From Planococcus citri (lineage: Eukaryota > Arthropoda > Insecta > Hemiptera > Pseudococcidae): a DNA stretch of 64,000 nucleotides. A program made the translations under genes and the position numbers. Every line of letters starts with the position of its first letter. Position 1 is the first letter of the stretch. Below are positions 36,136 to 48,503 of this stretch, in pieces. The notes under the pieces are model-generated. The model had not been told where the DNA came from. It was given only the letters and a program-made list of their open reading frames with translations, and ran no database searches. Location of the stretch: NCBI RefSeq assembly GCF_950023065.1, contig NC_088681.1, positions 13,578,001-13,642,000 on the forward strand. The letters are read 5' to 3'.

Positions 36136-37990
36136 TGTTCAAACAACAAAATGATACTACTATACTACTGTCGTTCAACACCAGGTACATTCGTGACAGA
36201 TGTAATTTGCACATAATACTCGTACCTATTCCCATTTCCCAATCCCAACACTCACATTAGCTCTTTGAAAAGACCAAAATACCGAATTTTTCAAACCACG
36301 ATTGTTTTAAAAATATTAAAAAAACTCGAACGAAAATTTTCGTTCGACCTTTTACGTTACCCTTGACGTTGGCTGTCGCACACAATAGTCGTAATTAAAG
36401 AATTGAAAAAAATTTACACGTCCTTGACATTTATCCATCGTGCAAACAAATACCTCAACATGAAAAACCGTACGTACGCACTGCCGCATGCCGGCATCTA
36501 TCTACATCTACCCATTCGGCATCTCGCCGCCATGTTTTAAAAATTACACAACGATTTGGCGATTGGATTTAATAAAAATAAGTACCATACTATAGAGTCA
36601 AAAAAAAGTAGAATTATTCTGGCGAACCTAACCTACGGTAAGCAAATAACAAATAGACCTATTCAAGGTTCACCTAGTCCGGCCATACATGCTTGAATTA
36701 TCATTATACGAGTACTCGTGTAGAGTGTATAAAAATACGGTAGAATTATCGCCCACACACGTCCACTGGCAGTGGCAGCAAGTACACAGGTCGTATAGGG
36801 GATAAGCTCTCTCGTATGAGACCGAGAATGGCGAAAATTTTCGTGTATTATTTTCGAGAAATACGCTTGCCAACACGAATTAATTTAATGTCAAACGCGA
36901 AACCGAAACGCGAAACGGGCATACGGCGATGTAGCAATCGCAACGTGCTTACTCAACGTTAGTTATAGCGTTTTTATATACATGTATTTGTGTATGCTGT
37001 GTAGTATACGACGTAGCTTCGCTATTTATTATTGACCTCGAGATGCCGGCCGGCCTTATTTACCATACATTAACGTATCGCCACCTAAAATTAGTATTTA
37101 TCTGAAGTACCTACACGAATTAAAAGAATCGTTTAGTATGCGTAATTAATTTTTTTTTCTACGATATGAAGATATAACGTATACTCTATGAGTCGTAGAT
37201 GTGCATAAGGTACGATGCTTGGACCATTTTACACGTATAGAAATTTGTTTTCATCTCGTGAGACCTTGGGCGGTGGATTTTACATCGTTTGCTACTTTGT
37301 ATATGTTTATATCGTAGATTATTGCCGCAATTTTTTTTTTATCACTAACACTCTTATTACCTACATTTGAGTGGATTTCAAAATTAAATATGTTGTATGA
37401 AGAGGCTTGTAGGTAACACCTTTTATCACTTGATCTTCTCTCTTCTGCCCCTATCTGCTCAGCCTCCAAGGCACCTGTATTTTTAGCTCTCTTTCCTCGA
37501 AGACTATTGCATTTCCTGACCGGATGCTTATTCAAATGGGTAAAAAGAGGTCAATTTAGGGGAATGGGATTCTTCTGAGATCTAAATTTGACCCCAAAGT
37601 GGAAAGATTCAAAAATAAACACGATAGAAAAATTGATAAAAATTGTCAAAACTGAAACCATGGATGTCTAACAGTCCTTCCAATTCAGAAGGTCAGGAAA
37701 AGTTTTTCTTTTTGCGTATGGGTCCTTGTTTTCAAAAAGGTCAGAAAAAAGTTATTGTCCGAAGGTCGTTCTTTTTTCCAAATTTTAAAATAATTCTGTC
37801 ATTTAATCAAAATCAAGCGAAAAATGAAAACTTAATTTTTCAGAATCTTTTATTTTTTTAACGTCAAAACAATGAAATTAAATTCGAGTATTTTGTTGAT
37901 GAAAATCATTTTGATTATTTCCCTTGTTTGATGTATTTTCTCTATTAATTTTTTGTTTCTTTAAAAAATTACAAATGTTTGAAATTTTTT
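36136..37990. other. Spacer between the inverted satellite arms
   Basis: 36.2-37.5 kb is complex, GC-balanced unique DNA (for example ctgccgcatgccggcatc near 36480, gatgccggccggcc near 37040). 37.55-37.99 kb is AT-rich. No gene supported. If the flanking arms pair, this would be the loop. Confidence 0.5.
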
Positions 37991-37999
37991 TTGAGCAAT

Positions 38000-39370
38000 T
38001 TTGTGGAAATGAATGAGGGGGGAGGATTTGGCAACGACGCATTTTTGTGATGAAATATCGATAGTTGAAACATTGAGTGACGCTGTTCAATGAAAAGTGG
38101 AGACGAAAAATGAAAAAGGTCATTTGAATTTTCTGCCTAAATTCAATATTGAAGGAGTTGCAGGAAATGCATTATTGGCAACGTCGCATTTTGGTGATGC
38201 AATATCGATAGTTGATAGTTGAAACATTGAGTGACCATGTTCACAGAGAAGTGAAGACGAAAAATGAAAAAGGTCATTTGAATTTTCTGCTTAAATTCAA
38301 TAATGAAGGAGTTGCAGGAAATACATTATTGGCAACGTCGCATTTTTGATAACACATTGATATGTGATTGAGAAATTGAATGACCTTGTTCGACGAAGAA
38401 GGATAGGCTTACAAAGAATAAAAAAATGTCATTCGAACATTTTATCCAAATTGAAAATTGAAGGAGTTGCAGCTAATGCATTATTGGCAACGTCGCATTT
38501 TGTGATGCAATATCGATAGTTGAAACATTGAGTGACCTTGTTCAATGAGAAGTGAAGACGAAAAATGAAAAAGGTCATTTGAATTTTCTGCTTAAATTCA
38601 ATATTGAAGGAGTTGCAGGAAATACATTATTGGCAACGTCGCATTTTTCATAATACATTGATATGTGATTGAGAAATTGAATGACCTTGTTCGACGAAGA
38701 AGGATAGGCTTACAAAGAATAAAAAAATGGTCATTCGAACAATTGACCCAAATTCAAAATTGAAGAAGTTGCAGCAAATGCATTATTGGCAACGTCGCAT
38801 TTTGTGATGCAATATCGATAGTTGAAACATTTAGTGACCCTGTTCACCCTGTTCAATGAAAAGTGAAGACAAAAAATGAAAAAGCTCGTTTGAATTTTCT
38901 GCTTAAATTCAATATTGAAGGTGTTGCAGAAAATGCATTGTTGGCAACGTCGCATTTTTGATAACACATTGATATGTAATTGAAAAATTTAATGATCTTG
39001 TTCGACGAAGAAGGGTACAAAGAATTAAAAAATGGTCATTCGAACATTTGACCCAAATTCAAAATTGAAGGAGTTGCAGCAAATGCATTATTGGCAACGT
39101 TGCAATTAATGATGTATTTTCTTATTTTTTGATGGGTTTTTTGCCAAACTTTCGAATTTTCATTAAAATTTTTGGAGGTGTTTTGAAAATAAATGTTCAA
39201 TTTTCTCAACTACATATATCGATCAAACGCTTCATATTTTCGAGCTGCAACCCTTTTGAAGTCCAGAATCGCTATTTATTCTAAAATGTTACAAAAATAA
39301 GCCACTTTTAATACCTTTTGCTTTTTTTTTCATTATCAAAAGTTGTATACTTGGCTTATCAATAATTCTC
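38000..39370 (-). repeat. ~150-bp satellite array, minus orientation, with A/B higher-order repeat
   Basis: Eight complementary boxes (attggcaacgtcgcatttt) near 38028, 38177, 38331, 38487, 38632, 38788, 38943 and 39093 (spacing 145-156). Two monomer types can be told apart: A (gatgcaatatcgatagttga, caatgaaaagtgaagacg) and B (acacattgatatgtgattga, cgacgaagaaggataggct). Their order is A-A-B-A-B-A-B, giving a higher-order unit of about 300 bp. The right flank (gtccagaatcgctatttatt, aataagccacttttaatacc) is the inverted copy of 34.4-34.6 kb. Confidence 0.9.
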
Positions 39371-39530
39371 AGCTTTCTAGTGAAGAGTTTTCAGGCCTTG
39401 AAAAACCTTTTGTCACACACACACACCCCCCCCCCCCGCTCAGACTTGAGTCGACTACGTACAATCAGATGAGCTGATTTGTTATTTTCATTGGTGAATA
39501 ATTTGAATTATGCGACGTTGCCAATACTAC
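39371..39530. repeat. CA/poly-C tract and lone satellite box
   Basis: A short cacacacaca run followed by about 12-13 C (39412-39437). Then one plus-strand box, tatgcgacgttgccaatacta, near 39508-39530, without a recognisable full monomer. Confidence 0.75.
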
Positions 39531-42500
39531 AAAATGTATCGATAATTGAGCACTGAGCAGTATAAAAATGCACTAATCTTCGCACCCTATATGATTGTAC
39601 TTTTCCAACTGTATTTACATGTGATTGGATAGGGCGTGAGGCGTTACAGAGAGAATAGCAAAATACCATTCATCATCCTCGTCAACAGAATCTAAATCTA
39701 CGTAAGACGATGGGATTTTTCCATCGCAATATTCCATCGTCTCTTTCATCCTAATAGTGGATACAATCAGCGTTTCTGGAGACCCTCGCACGTCGGGCAT
39801 GTCTCACCCAATTACAAGGTCCGCGTATGCAAATTTTTCTCCAATTTTTCATCGTCCAACAAGTACAAATATTCTTCCTTGATTAGATATCAATAACACG
39901 TCCACCTATATCTACACTTACGAGTACATATACGATCGAGGCAATAAAAAATAAATCTCAGTCAACAACAACAACAACAACGAAAACAATCCTCGTAATC
40001 TACCTATGTGTGTAGAAAAAACATCGAGGCACTGAGAGATGGAGATACATGTCTGTGTACTCGTATCTTTACCAGAAGAATGATGCTGATTGTGAGACTC
40101 CATCATACTACACATATACGAGAATGAATCAACTTCGACACGATAAACGCCTCGCTCGCGTAATCTCTCATCGCGGTCTTGTGTTTTTCCTCACCTTAAC
40201 CTTGGCCGTAGTATACGTTTCTGATGAAGGACGACTTAAGAACGCTCGACGCTGTCATCGTCGCGTCGTCGTCGACGTCGTACACAGAGCAAACAATCGG
40301 ATGGAAAAACTTATCAAAATGGAGGCGTCGATTATCGTATGTACGAGGAAAATTGCCAGAACCAGATCGATAAAATACACCTAGTGGTGGGAAAACGTAG
40401 GTATACTGATCGCGTAATTACAGAGTTGTGCGAGCAGGAAAAAGGTCACGAGGTGGATGTTTCAGGCGATTTTCTCGCATTCGCATGTTGGAGTACGATT
40501 TCACAAGCTGTGTGTGCAATTTTCAAGAACCAAACAACTGCGATATTCATTCCCAGAGCATATACTCGTATATGTACGTAGGTTAAAAAACCGATAATAT
40601 AACTAACCTATATCAACGATTTACAAGTTGTTGATGCAATGCGCGATAATGAAGAGGCGCGTTATATGTACTAGCAGCGTTGCATGGTGCACGTGCCTCT
40701 GTTGGTTGCACATTTCACCAATAATTACCGAGGTTCAAGTGCGACGTATGCAGTACACGCTGCACCGAACTGCATAGCCTGAGCTCAAGTGCTGAAAATT
40801 GTTGAAAAAAAAAGAACGCAAGTACTTGCGAACTAATCTACAGTACATACAGCTTAGCTACCATGTACAGGTGATTGTGTGTGTGTGAGGTAATAAATGG
40901 TTGCGACGATGGCGACATTGTGACGTTTTATAAGAGCCATATAATCGTGTACAGGAGCTAGAAGTAGGTAGTGCGGGGTAGTACCATACACATTGTACAG
41001 CAGGCTATCACGATCGATTGACCGTTGTCAATGAATACAGCCTTTCGTCGTCGACGTCGTCCTACCACGATAAGCTACGATAGGTATAGGCATTTAGATA
41101 ACCTCGACCTTGGAATTGTCGCACCGGTATCAGTCCATCATCCAAGGCCATTCTTCATAACCGTATAAAAGCCTTTACGAATCTCACCAGGTGCCAAAAA
41201 AGGCCAATTTTTTGCCATCCATCGAGTCTGGCAAGACCTTGGATGTATTTGATCAGCTGATTCGAAGCGCCATTCGAGATGCATTTTGTTGCATCGCACA
41301 GTATGTCGTATGAAGTGGGAAATTGCGAAATATCCGACGACGAAATACTTCACAATTCGTGTACACAATCGATGGATGAGTTTTCGTAAACAAATAACAA
41401 TACGGCGCGTATGCACAGTGCACACAGATGCAAGTAGTGCGTTTATTACGTATTATGCACATGCATGCGGTAAACATGTCGTAGTTGATTTTGTTTTCTA
41501 GAGTGACTTTATCACCGCCTAGCCTGTTCAGTGTTCGTGGTTGCCATTCTTGAGCGGGCGGCTATTGCGTAATGACCACTTACAGGATAGAGCGCGAAAT
41601 CAACACAAAGAATATGGTGGAACTGACCTTGGTTACGATACCGTTTTAAACGTTGGTTGATAAATTAGTCGACATTCCGAAAACACATTCAACCAGTGGC
41701 GGTGGCGGTGGCCACCTCTATGATCTTGTCATGTACTTGCATGTGCATGATGAATTTCCTCTCTCTATTGCTGTCGAATACGTACTATACATACAAATCA
41801 AACTATACCAACTACATACCTAATAGAATGTGTGTATGTGTGTTTTTTTTGTATTTATGTTCAAAAATGACCACTCTCTATTCAAATGCTAATTCGTTTA
41901 GCAGTTGGTAAATATTTACATCGGTGGTCGCTGTTGTTGATGGAATTATTCGTCGGATTTCTATTCATTATAGTATACCTCACACCTCCCATTAGCTTCC
42001 TTTTTATATATATACTATCATCATCTATCGTATTGAGAAAGATATTTGTATCTGATACGGACGCTGTAGACTATAGTAGTACAACGAGTACGTATACGAG
42101 TAAATGCAATGTAATTTTAATTTTACCAACAACTTCCCGTTTGGACGACGATCGTTGTTTCGAGGACGAATTTTTCATTTCGTCGTGCTGCGTGAAATGA
42201 AATAAGCCGATAGGATTGAATTGTATTTAAGGACGTACGTTCGAGGAGCTGTTAAAATACGTATCTATGGTAGAGTCGAAAGAAGCAGAAAAAAATGTAC
42301 GAAAATTATCAAGGTACACGGTTTTTACTTATCTATTGTGTCGGCAAATGGCAACTCTGCATGGACGAACAATTTCAAAATATCACCGCGACCTCGAATT
42401 ACCTCGATAGCTGTAGTACTTCCGGACACCTTCTTCGAGGTGTTGGAAAGTGAACGAGTTAACGGATATGAGAGTATTTTATAGTTTTGGCTTAGAATAG

Positions 42501-42930
42501 AGGCTGGAAAAAATTAATAGACTTGGAAGATTTTACTGACTTGTGAGAGGAGTTGAAAATCGAAAGTTTGTGTTTGAATTCGTTTCACTTTTAAATCAAA
42601 TTTAAAGAAATGTTTGAGTCAAAAAACGTACCAATTCTGTTTAGAGAGTTGTTGATATCAGTTTCAGGACTAATTTTAATCATTTTTATCGAATAAATAG
42701 GCACCAAAACGTTTCAATGGTTTCTTATTTGCCTTTTCCAAAATTCACCAAAAATATCGAGCAATGAATTTTGGGCTGCTGAATAGAAAAAGAAAGGTTC
42801 TGAAGAGAGGGAGGGGGTAAAATTTCGAAGGCCCCATTTAGAAATATCCATAATTGAGTTATTGAATGATCTTCTTCAATGATTAGCGGATATAAGAGAC
42901 AGAAACGATCATTTTGAGCTTTTTGCCTTA
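39531..42930. other. Unique intron sequence, CpG-containing
   Basis: The largest stretch of complex DNA in the intron. Contains caacaacaacaacaac at about 39965-39980 and ctcgacgctgtcatcgtcg-type GTCGTCG-rich DNA near 40245-40285. Several overlapping small frames on both strands (40049-40384, 41138-41501, 41886-42200) lack domains and splice support. After 42.5 kb it becomes AT-rich. A candidate region for regulatory elements, but nothing specific is recognised. Confidence 0.45.
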
Positions 42931-42934
42931 ATTT

Positions 42935-45265
42935 CAAGCAGTTATAACGAATGCATTATTGGCAACGTCGCATTTCAAAAATAAAACGTCGATAATAATT
43001 GAAAAATCGGGTGACCTCGTGTCCTAATTCGATGATGCTGCAGATGAGAAACAAAAAATGTCATTTGAACTTTCTCTCTTGATCCTGTATTAAAGGAGTT
43101 ATGACAAATGAGTTATTGGCAACGTCGCATTTCTAAAATAAAACATCGATAACAGAAAGATTGAGTGCCCCTGTTTGATGAAATGGATATAAGGGACAGC
43201 AAAAGTTATTTGAACTTCTTACCCTAATTTAGTGTCGTAGAAATTAAAACAAATGCATTATTGGCAACGTTGCATTCCCCCTTCCCCATTGAATATTAAT
43301 ATTTGAAAGATTGAGTGGCCTTGCTTAATGATGGTGGATATGAGGAACAGGTGAGATCTTTGAACTTTCCCCCTTAATCTAGTGGGTATTAAAGGAGTTG
43401 TGATCATTTACAAATGAGTTATTGGCAACGTCGCATTTCTGAAATGAAACATTGATAGCAGAATGATTAAGTGGCCTTGTTCGATGAGATGGATGGATGT
43501 GTGGGACAATGAGAGTCATTTGAACTTTTCACCCTAATTTAGTGTTGTAGAAGCTGGAACTAATACTTGGCAACGTTGCATCCCCCCCCCGCTTGAATAT
43601 CAATAAGTACATATTTGAAAGATTGAGTAGCCTTGCTCAATAATAGCGGATATGAGGAACAGGAAAGATCATTCGAGCTTTCCCCCTAAATTCAGCAATC
43701 AGCATGGAAACAGTTACAGCGTTTGTATTATTGGCAACGTCGCATTTTTCAAAAATAAAACTGATGATTTGAAAATTTGAGTGATCTTACTTATTTGAAT
43801 GGATATATGAGAAGCAAAAAATATCATTTAAACTTTTTGTTTAAATTCAATATTGAAAGAGTTGCAGCAAATGCATTTTTGGCAACGTCGCATTTTTTGG
43901 TAAAACAAACAAAACTTGAGTGACCTTGTTTGAAAAGAGTGGATATGATGAACAAAAAAGATCATTTTTGAACTTCTTGCCAAAACTGGAGTACTGAGGA
44001 AGTTGTAACAAATGCATTAATGGAAACATTGCATTTTTTTCAATAAAACTAATAATTTGAAAGATTGAGTAATCTTGCATATTTGAATAAATATTTAAAC
44101 AAAAAAAAATTTATTGTTCCTGAGGAACAAAAAACATCATTTGAACTTTTTGCCTAAATTCAACATTATTGAAAGAGTTGCAGCAAATAAATTTTTGGCA
44201 ACGTCGCTTTTTTTGATAAAACATTGATAATTGAAAAATTGAGTGACCTTTTTGATAAGAGTGGGTATGAGAAACAAAAACCATCATTTCAAACTCTTTG
44301 CCAAAACTTGAGTTTTGAGGAAGTTGTAACGAATGAATTATTGGCAACGTCGCATTTTTTTCAATTCAACTGATATTTGAGAGATAGCGTGAACTTTTTG
44401 ATACCTATAAGTGGATACAAGGAACGAAAAACATCATTTGAGTTTTTCGCCAAAACTGAGTGTTATTGAGTAAGTTGTAACAAATGCATTATTGGCAACG
44501 TCGCATTTTTTTCAATTCAACTGATATTTGAGAGATAGCGTGAACTTTTTGATACCTATAAGTGGATACGAGGAACGAAAAACATCATTTGAGTTTTTCG
44601 CCAAAACTGAGTATTATTGAGTAAGTTGTAACAAATGCATTATTGGCAACGTCGCATTTTTTTTCAATAAAACTGATAATTTGAATGTTTGAATGATCTT
44701 ACATATGTAAGTATGTATTTGAACATTTGAATCAATACGAGGAACAAAAAACATCATTTTGAACTTCTCTCGTAGAAAGAGTTGCAGCAAATGCATCTTT
44801 GGCAACGTCGCATTTTTTGATAAAACATTAATAATTGAAAAATTGAGTGACCTTTTTGATGAAGAGTGGATATGAGAAACAAAAAACATCATTCGAGCTT
44901 TTTGCCAAAACTGAGTTTTGAGAAAGTTGTAACGAATGAATTATTGGCAACGTCGCATTTTTTCAATTAGACCGATATTTGAGAGGTTGAGTGACCTTTT
45001 TGATATAAAATAGTGGTAAGTGGATATGAGAAACAAAAAAAAACATCATTTGAGTTTTTCGCCAAAACTGAGTGTCAAGGAAGTTTTAACAAAATGCATT
45101 ATTGGCAACGTCGCATTTTCGAAATAAGTTGGTCTTGTTTGATCACGGTCGGTATGAGGAACTAAAAAAAGTTGGATTTGATCTTTTTTTTCTAAATCCA
45201 GTATTGAAGCCTGTAGGAGCACCATTAATGCATTATTGGCAACGTCGCATTTTCAAAATGAAACA
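42935..45265 (-). repeat. ~150-bp satellite array, minus orientation, 16 boxes
   Basis: Complementary boxes (ttggcaacgtcgcattt) at about 42961, 43118, 43263, 43424, 43569, 43733, 43881, 44022 (degenerate, tggaaacattgcat), 44197, 44343, 44494, 44644, 44800, 44945, 45104 and 45238. Spacing is 134-175, mean about 152. Between boxes, units share ttgaaagattgagtgacctt, ggatatgaggaacaaaaaa, catcatttgaactttttgcc and gagttgcagcaaatgcatta, but diverge strongly. Two adjacent units near 44.35-44.65 kb are almost identical, a recent duplication. Frames at 43847-44892 are repeats. Confidence 0.92.
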
Positions 45266-48200
45266 TCGATAGTTGAAGTATCAGGGGTCGGGATCTTGTA
45301 CAATCCACCTGAATTCAGTGCTAAAGAAACTTCGAAATTTCAAAGGTACGCCATTTTTTGGTGGTGGGGGGGGGGGGGGTGGGGGATTCTTTTGAACATT
45401 TTGGGAAGATTCTGGAAATTATTAAATCCTGTGTTGTGAGCTGCAGATTTTTCGAGACTCTCTGCAATGCAACGTAACGTTGCTGTAATAAATCGATCGA
45501 ATTAGATTGGTTCTTTTTGACTCCGATATTTTTGTCTTCAGTACTTGAATCCATATCTTCTGCTTCCAATAATTTCGAGTTTAACGATTTGTGTACATAC
45601 ATGACAATCTCCTTAAATTGAAAAGAAATGTACTATCGTCAGAGCGTGTTGAAGTCGAATAGAAGTACTGGATTATGGATTACACATTGTACAATATGTA
45701 TCTATACGAGTAGGTATAAAAATGCTCGATAATTACACGCAGCTGATACGGATTATTTTACACTCGGCGATTATACCTACGTATATAGTACATTTATGGC
45801 GTAGGATAATGAAATCATCTCAATGACGCGCATTGTTGGAATTATAAGAAAATACGCGCCATAATAATATCCATATTGCCGGAGAAAAATCCTCAAGCTC
45901 TTCGCAGCTTCGCGACTCGAGCTCGAACAGATGAGAAGAAGAAATTTGATAATACGAGAGTGTAGAATATACCTAGCGTAATAATAACTTAGCCTATGGT
46001 ATAGGATATGTTTGCGTCGTATTGTGTTTTTACTCGTAGTAGGATGGCTATGACGCAAATGTTACTTTCCGGCTTAACGCTGACGTAAGCAAAGTCGCTG
46101 ATTGGTCGGTTTGCCGGCTCGGTGCGTTAAGCGGAAAGCTCTTTTTTTTCTGCGGGGCGTATACCTATTTTGTATTATACGATATGCGATGCCGGTGACG
46201 AGAATTATTGTGTGAGGATTGAGGAATGAGGAGGTACATGTGCCTTGCGAATGCAGGGAAAAAGCAATTAAAAACCTAGGTATAGGCGGCGGTGGCTCGG
46301 GCTCGAGCTTGGATCGCGTAGCAGCCTAAAAAACCTACGCTCTGTATTATTTTGTCACGTTTAATTAAACGTTTCGTAAGTTGTTTGTTCGCGAGTTGGA
46401 TTTTTTCTCTTTTTCGGTTACCAGGTCGACTCGGAAATTTTGAATTTTAAACGTTTGGGTTGACCTTGAATTGGAGTAAATGGTTCCCTAGGAAGCTGAC
46501 TTCGCAGTGCTGGAAAATATAAGTTTTTTTTGAATTTATTTTTGCAATTTGCACTGATCTGTTGAGATCGATTGGGGGGGGTGGGGGGGTTGAACCTTTG
46601 AGGAGTTCAAAAGGGCTCTGATGAAGTGGAAATTTGATTCTGGAATTTTTTTGTGTATGAAGAGATCATTTTTTATTATCAATTGTAATGGGAAAATTTT
46701 GAAAGCTCGATGATTTTTGGATTTTTTCATGAAGAATGAGTAAATATCCTCAGAGGTCTATTTCTGCCTTTTTTCAATGCTCTGGTTGACCTATAACCTC
46801 ATCATAAGCACCCTCTTGACATTTCTTACCATATTCCCCCTCCCTTCCACCCCCATAGCTGAACATCTGGTGGCTTCATCTTTCATCCTACCTCTTTCAA
46901 TCGCATCTACTGCAATGCATAGAACCCAATCAAAGCGTAAATCTGTCTGTACCTTATATTTTAATCCACGAATCTAAGTGAAAAAAACCCAACATGGAGA
47001 CTAAACCGACCGCTTAAATTCTCCCCATCGACGACCTGAAGTAGGTACACCAGCGACCATCGCGAAGACTAAATCCAAATCGTCGAAGATGGCTATTAAG
47101 AGAAGGGAGGAGAGAAGAAGAAGGTACCTGAAGAATAATAATAGTAATCATAAATAAATCAACTCCTTCTTTTCAAAGCTTTTTACATGATTAAAGATTA
47201 TAAAAAGGTCGATGTACTCTGCGTATTGGATTCTTGTTCGTATCACGATCACTACACCACACCACAGTGTATAAGCGGAGCAACTGTACCTTAGACACGG
47301 ACACGTGATGACAAGACGAAGTATAGAATGAGAAGCAAAGCGAATAAAGAGGGTAGGGAAGATGAGAAGAAGACCAGGGAACACACTTTACTGCACGCAG
47401 TTCGAGAAGTGCACTGTGCATTGGACGATTGTTGAAAAGTCGAAACTCTTGGCAGGAAATAAAGCTTACTGCAAAGTGTAAAGGGTGCTGCAGTGCTAAA
47501 CTAGGCTAAAATGTTCAACTTGGAGCTTTGCTTGTATTGTGTAGTTGAAAGCTTACACACTCGAAGAGGGTGAAATGCTTAGGCAAAGGAAGGATGAAGG
47601 TGTATCTGTCATGTTTAGTTCAAAGGTACACGTGTTTACCTCGTGTAAACCGAGCTACGGACCCTTTTTGAAAAGCAAGATGTTGTGCGGAAAGCAGAAT
47701 ATTGTAGAATGCGAACGAGGGGACCAGAACATAAAGAAAGTTCCTCTCGTTTGTGTACGATTGGATGGCGGTGGCTTCTGCTTCTCTTCTGTATAGTATA
47801 TAGAATTTATTGCGTCTTAATTCCGAACCGAGAAGAAGCGCAACATGACAATAATTTTTACACCGAGCAACACGTCCGTTCGCGTATTCGTATCGACGAG
47901 CGAGAGCTTCTCAATTCTCAATTCTCATTCTCGTTTTCTTATACGAATACGATGAGTACGATGATGGTAAAACTTTTATATAACGAAAATCTCGAGCTGG
48001 AATGACGCCGTTGGCCTAGATTTCGTCCAAATGTTTGCTATATCTTTATTATGTACTTGGTGTGTGTATTTGAGAAAATATGCTTTGAAGTGGTCTTCGG
48101 TTGTATGGTTTTGTGATATTGCATGTTGATTTTACATCCACTTTGCCCATCTCACTATCAGATGAATGTATTTGTATAATGTATACGTACCTTTATAATG

Positions 48201-48388
48201 TAATACTCGAGAAGTAGAAGCGTTTTCAAACCTTTTGCAGATGATGTGTTTTGACACGTGATACTACGAATAGAAGTCGTAGAATCTGGACTTTGAAACC
48301 TATACTCTGATGAATTACTTTTTTGATCAGATTTTTTATTTCGGCTCAAATAAACATTTTTACAAAGTGTAACATATAATATGTTGAA
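45266..48388. other. Unique intron sequence between satellite and second ratchet-like site
   Basis: Includes a G-rich run at 45362-45385 and another G run near 46573-46589. 45.65-46.45 kb is GC-balanced and CpG-containing (ggcggcggtggctcgggctcg near 46290). 47.0-48.1 kb is complex. No gene supported; frames at 47545-48005 overlap each other without domains. Confidence 0.45.
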
Positions 48389-48503
48389 TTGATCAAAATC
48401 AATTGACTCATGATTGTATTTTTTCTTTGTTTCAGGTGAGTACAAATTTCCACCATAAAAGGAGTAGAATATATTGTGTATCTTCATGTTGAAATGAGTA
48501 AGT
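48389..48503 (+). promoter_or_regulatory. Putative recursive-splicing ratchet point 2, homologous to ratchet 1
   Basis: A pyrimidine tract (attttttctttgtttcag) ends at 48435 and is directly followed by GTGAGTACAAA at 48436. CTCAT gives a branch-point A at 48409, again exactly 26 nt upstream. TTGATCAA is at 48389-48396. A downstream donor, GTAAGT, starts at 48498, 62 nt after the junction, and is followed by tattttatgatt (ratchet 1: aattttataatt). Read in phase 0 the 62-nt segment hits a stop, so use as a coding exon after PRKRK would truncate the protein; use as a zero-length step would not. It lies 27.6 kb into the intron and 19.06 kb from ratchet 1. Confidence 0.65.

Noticed and set aside
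43340..43360. CAGGTGAGA near 43349
   Set aside because: It is preceded by purine-rich satellite sequence (ggatatgaggaa), so there is no usable acceptor.
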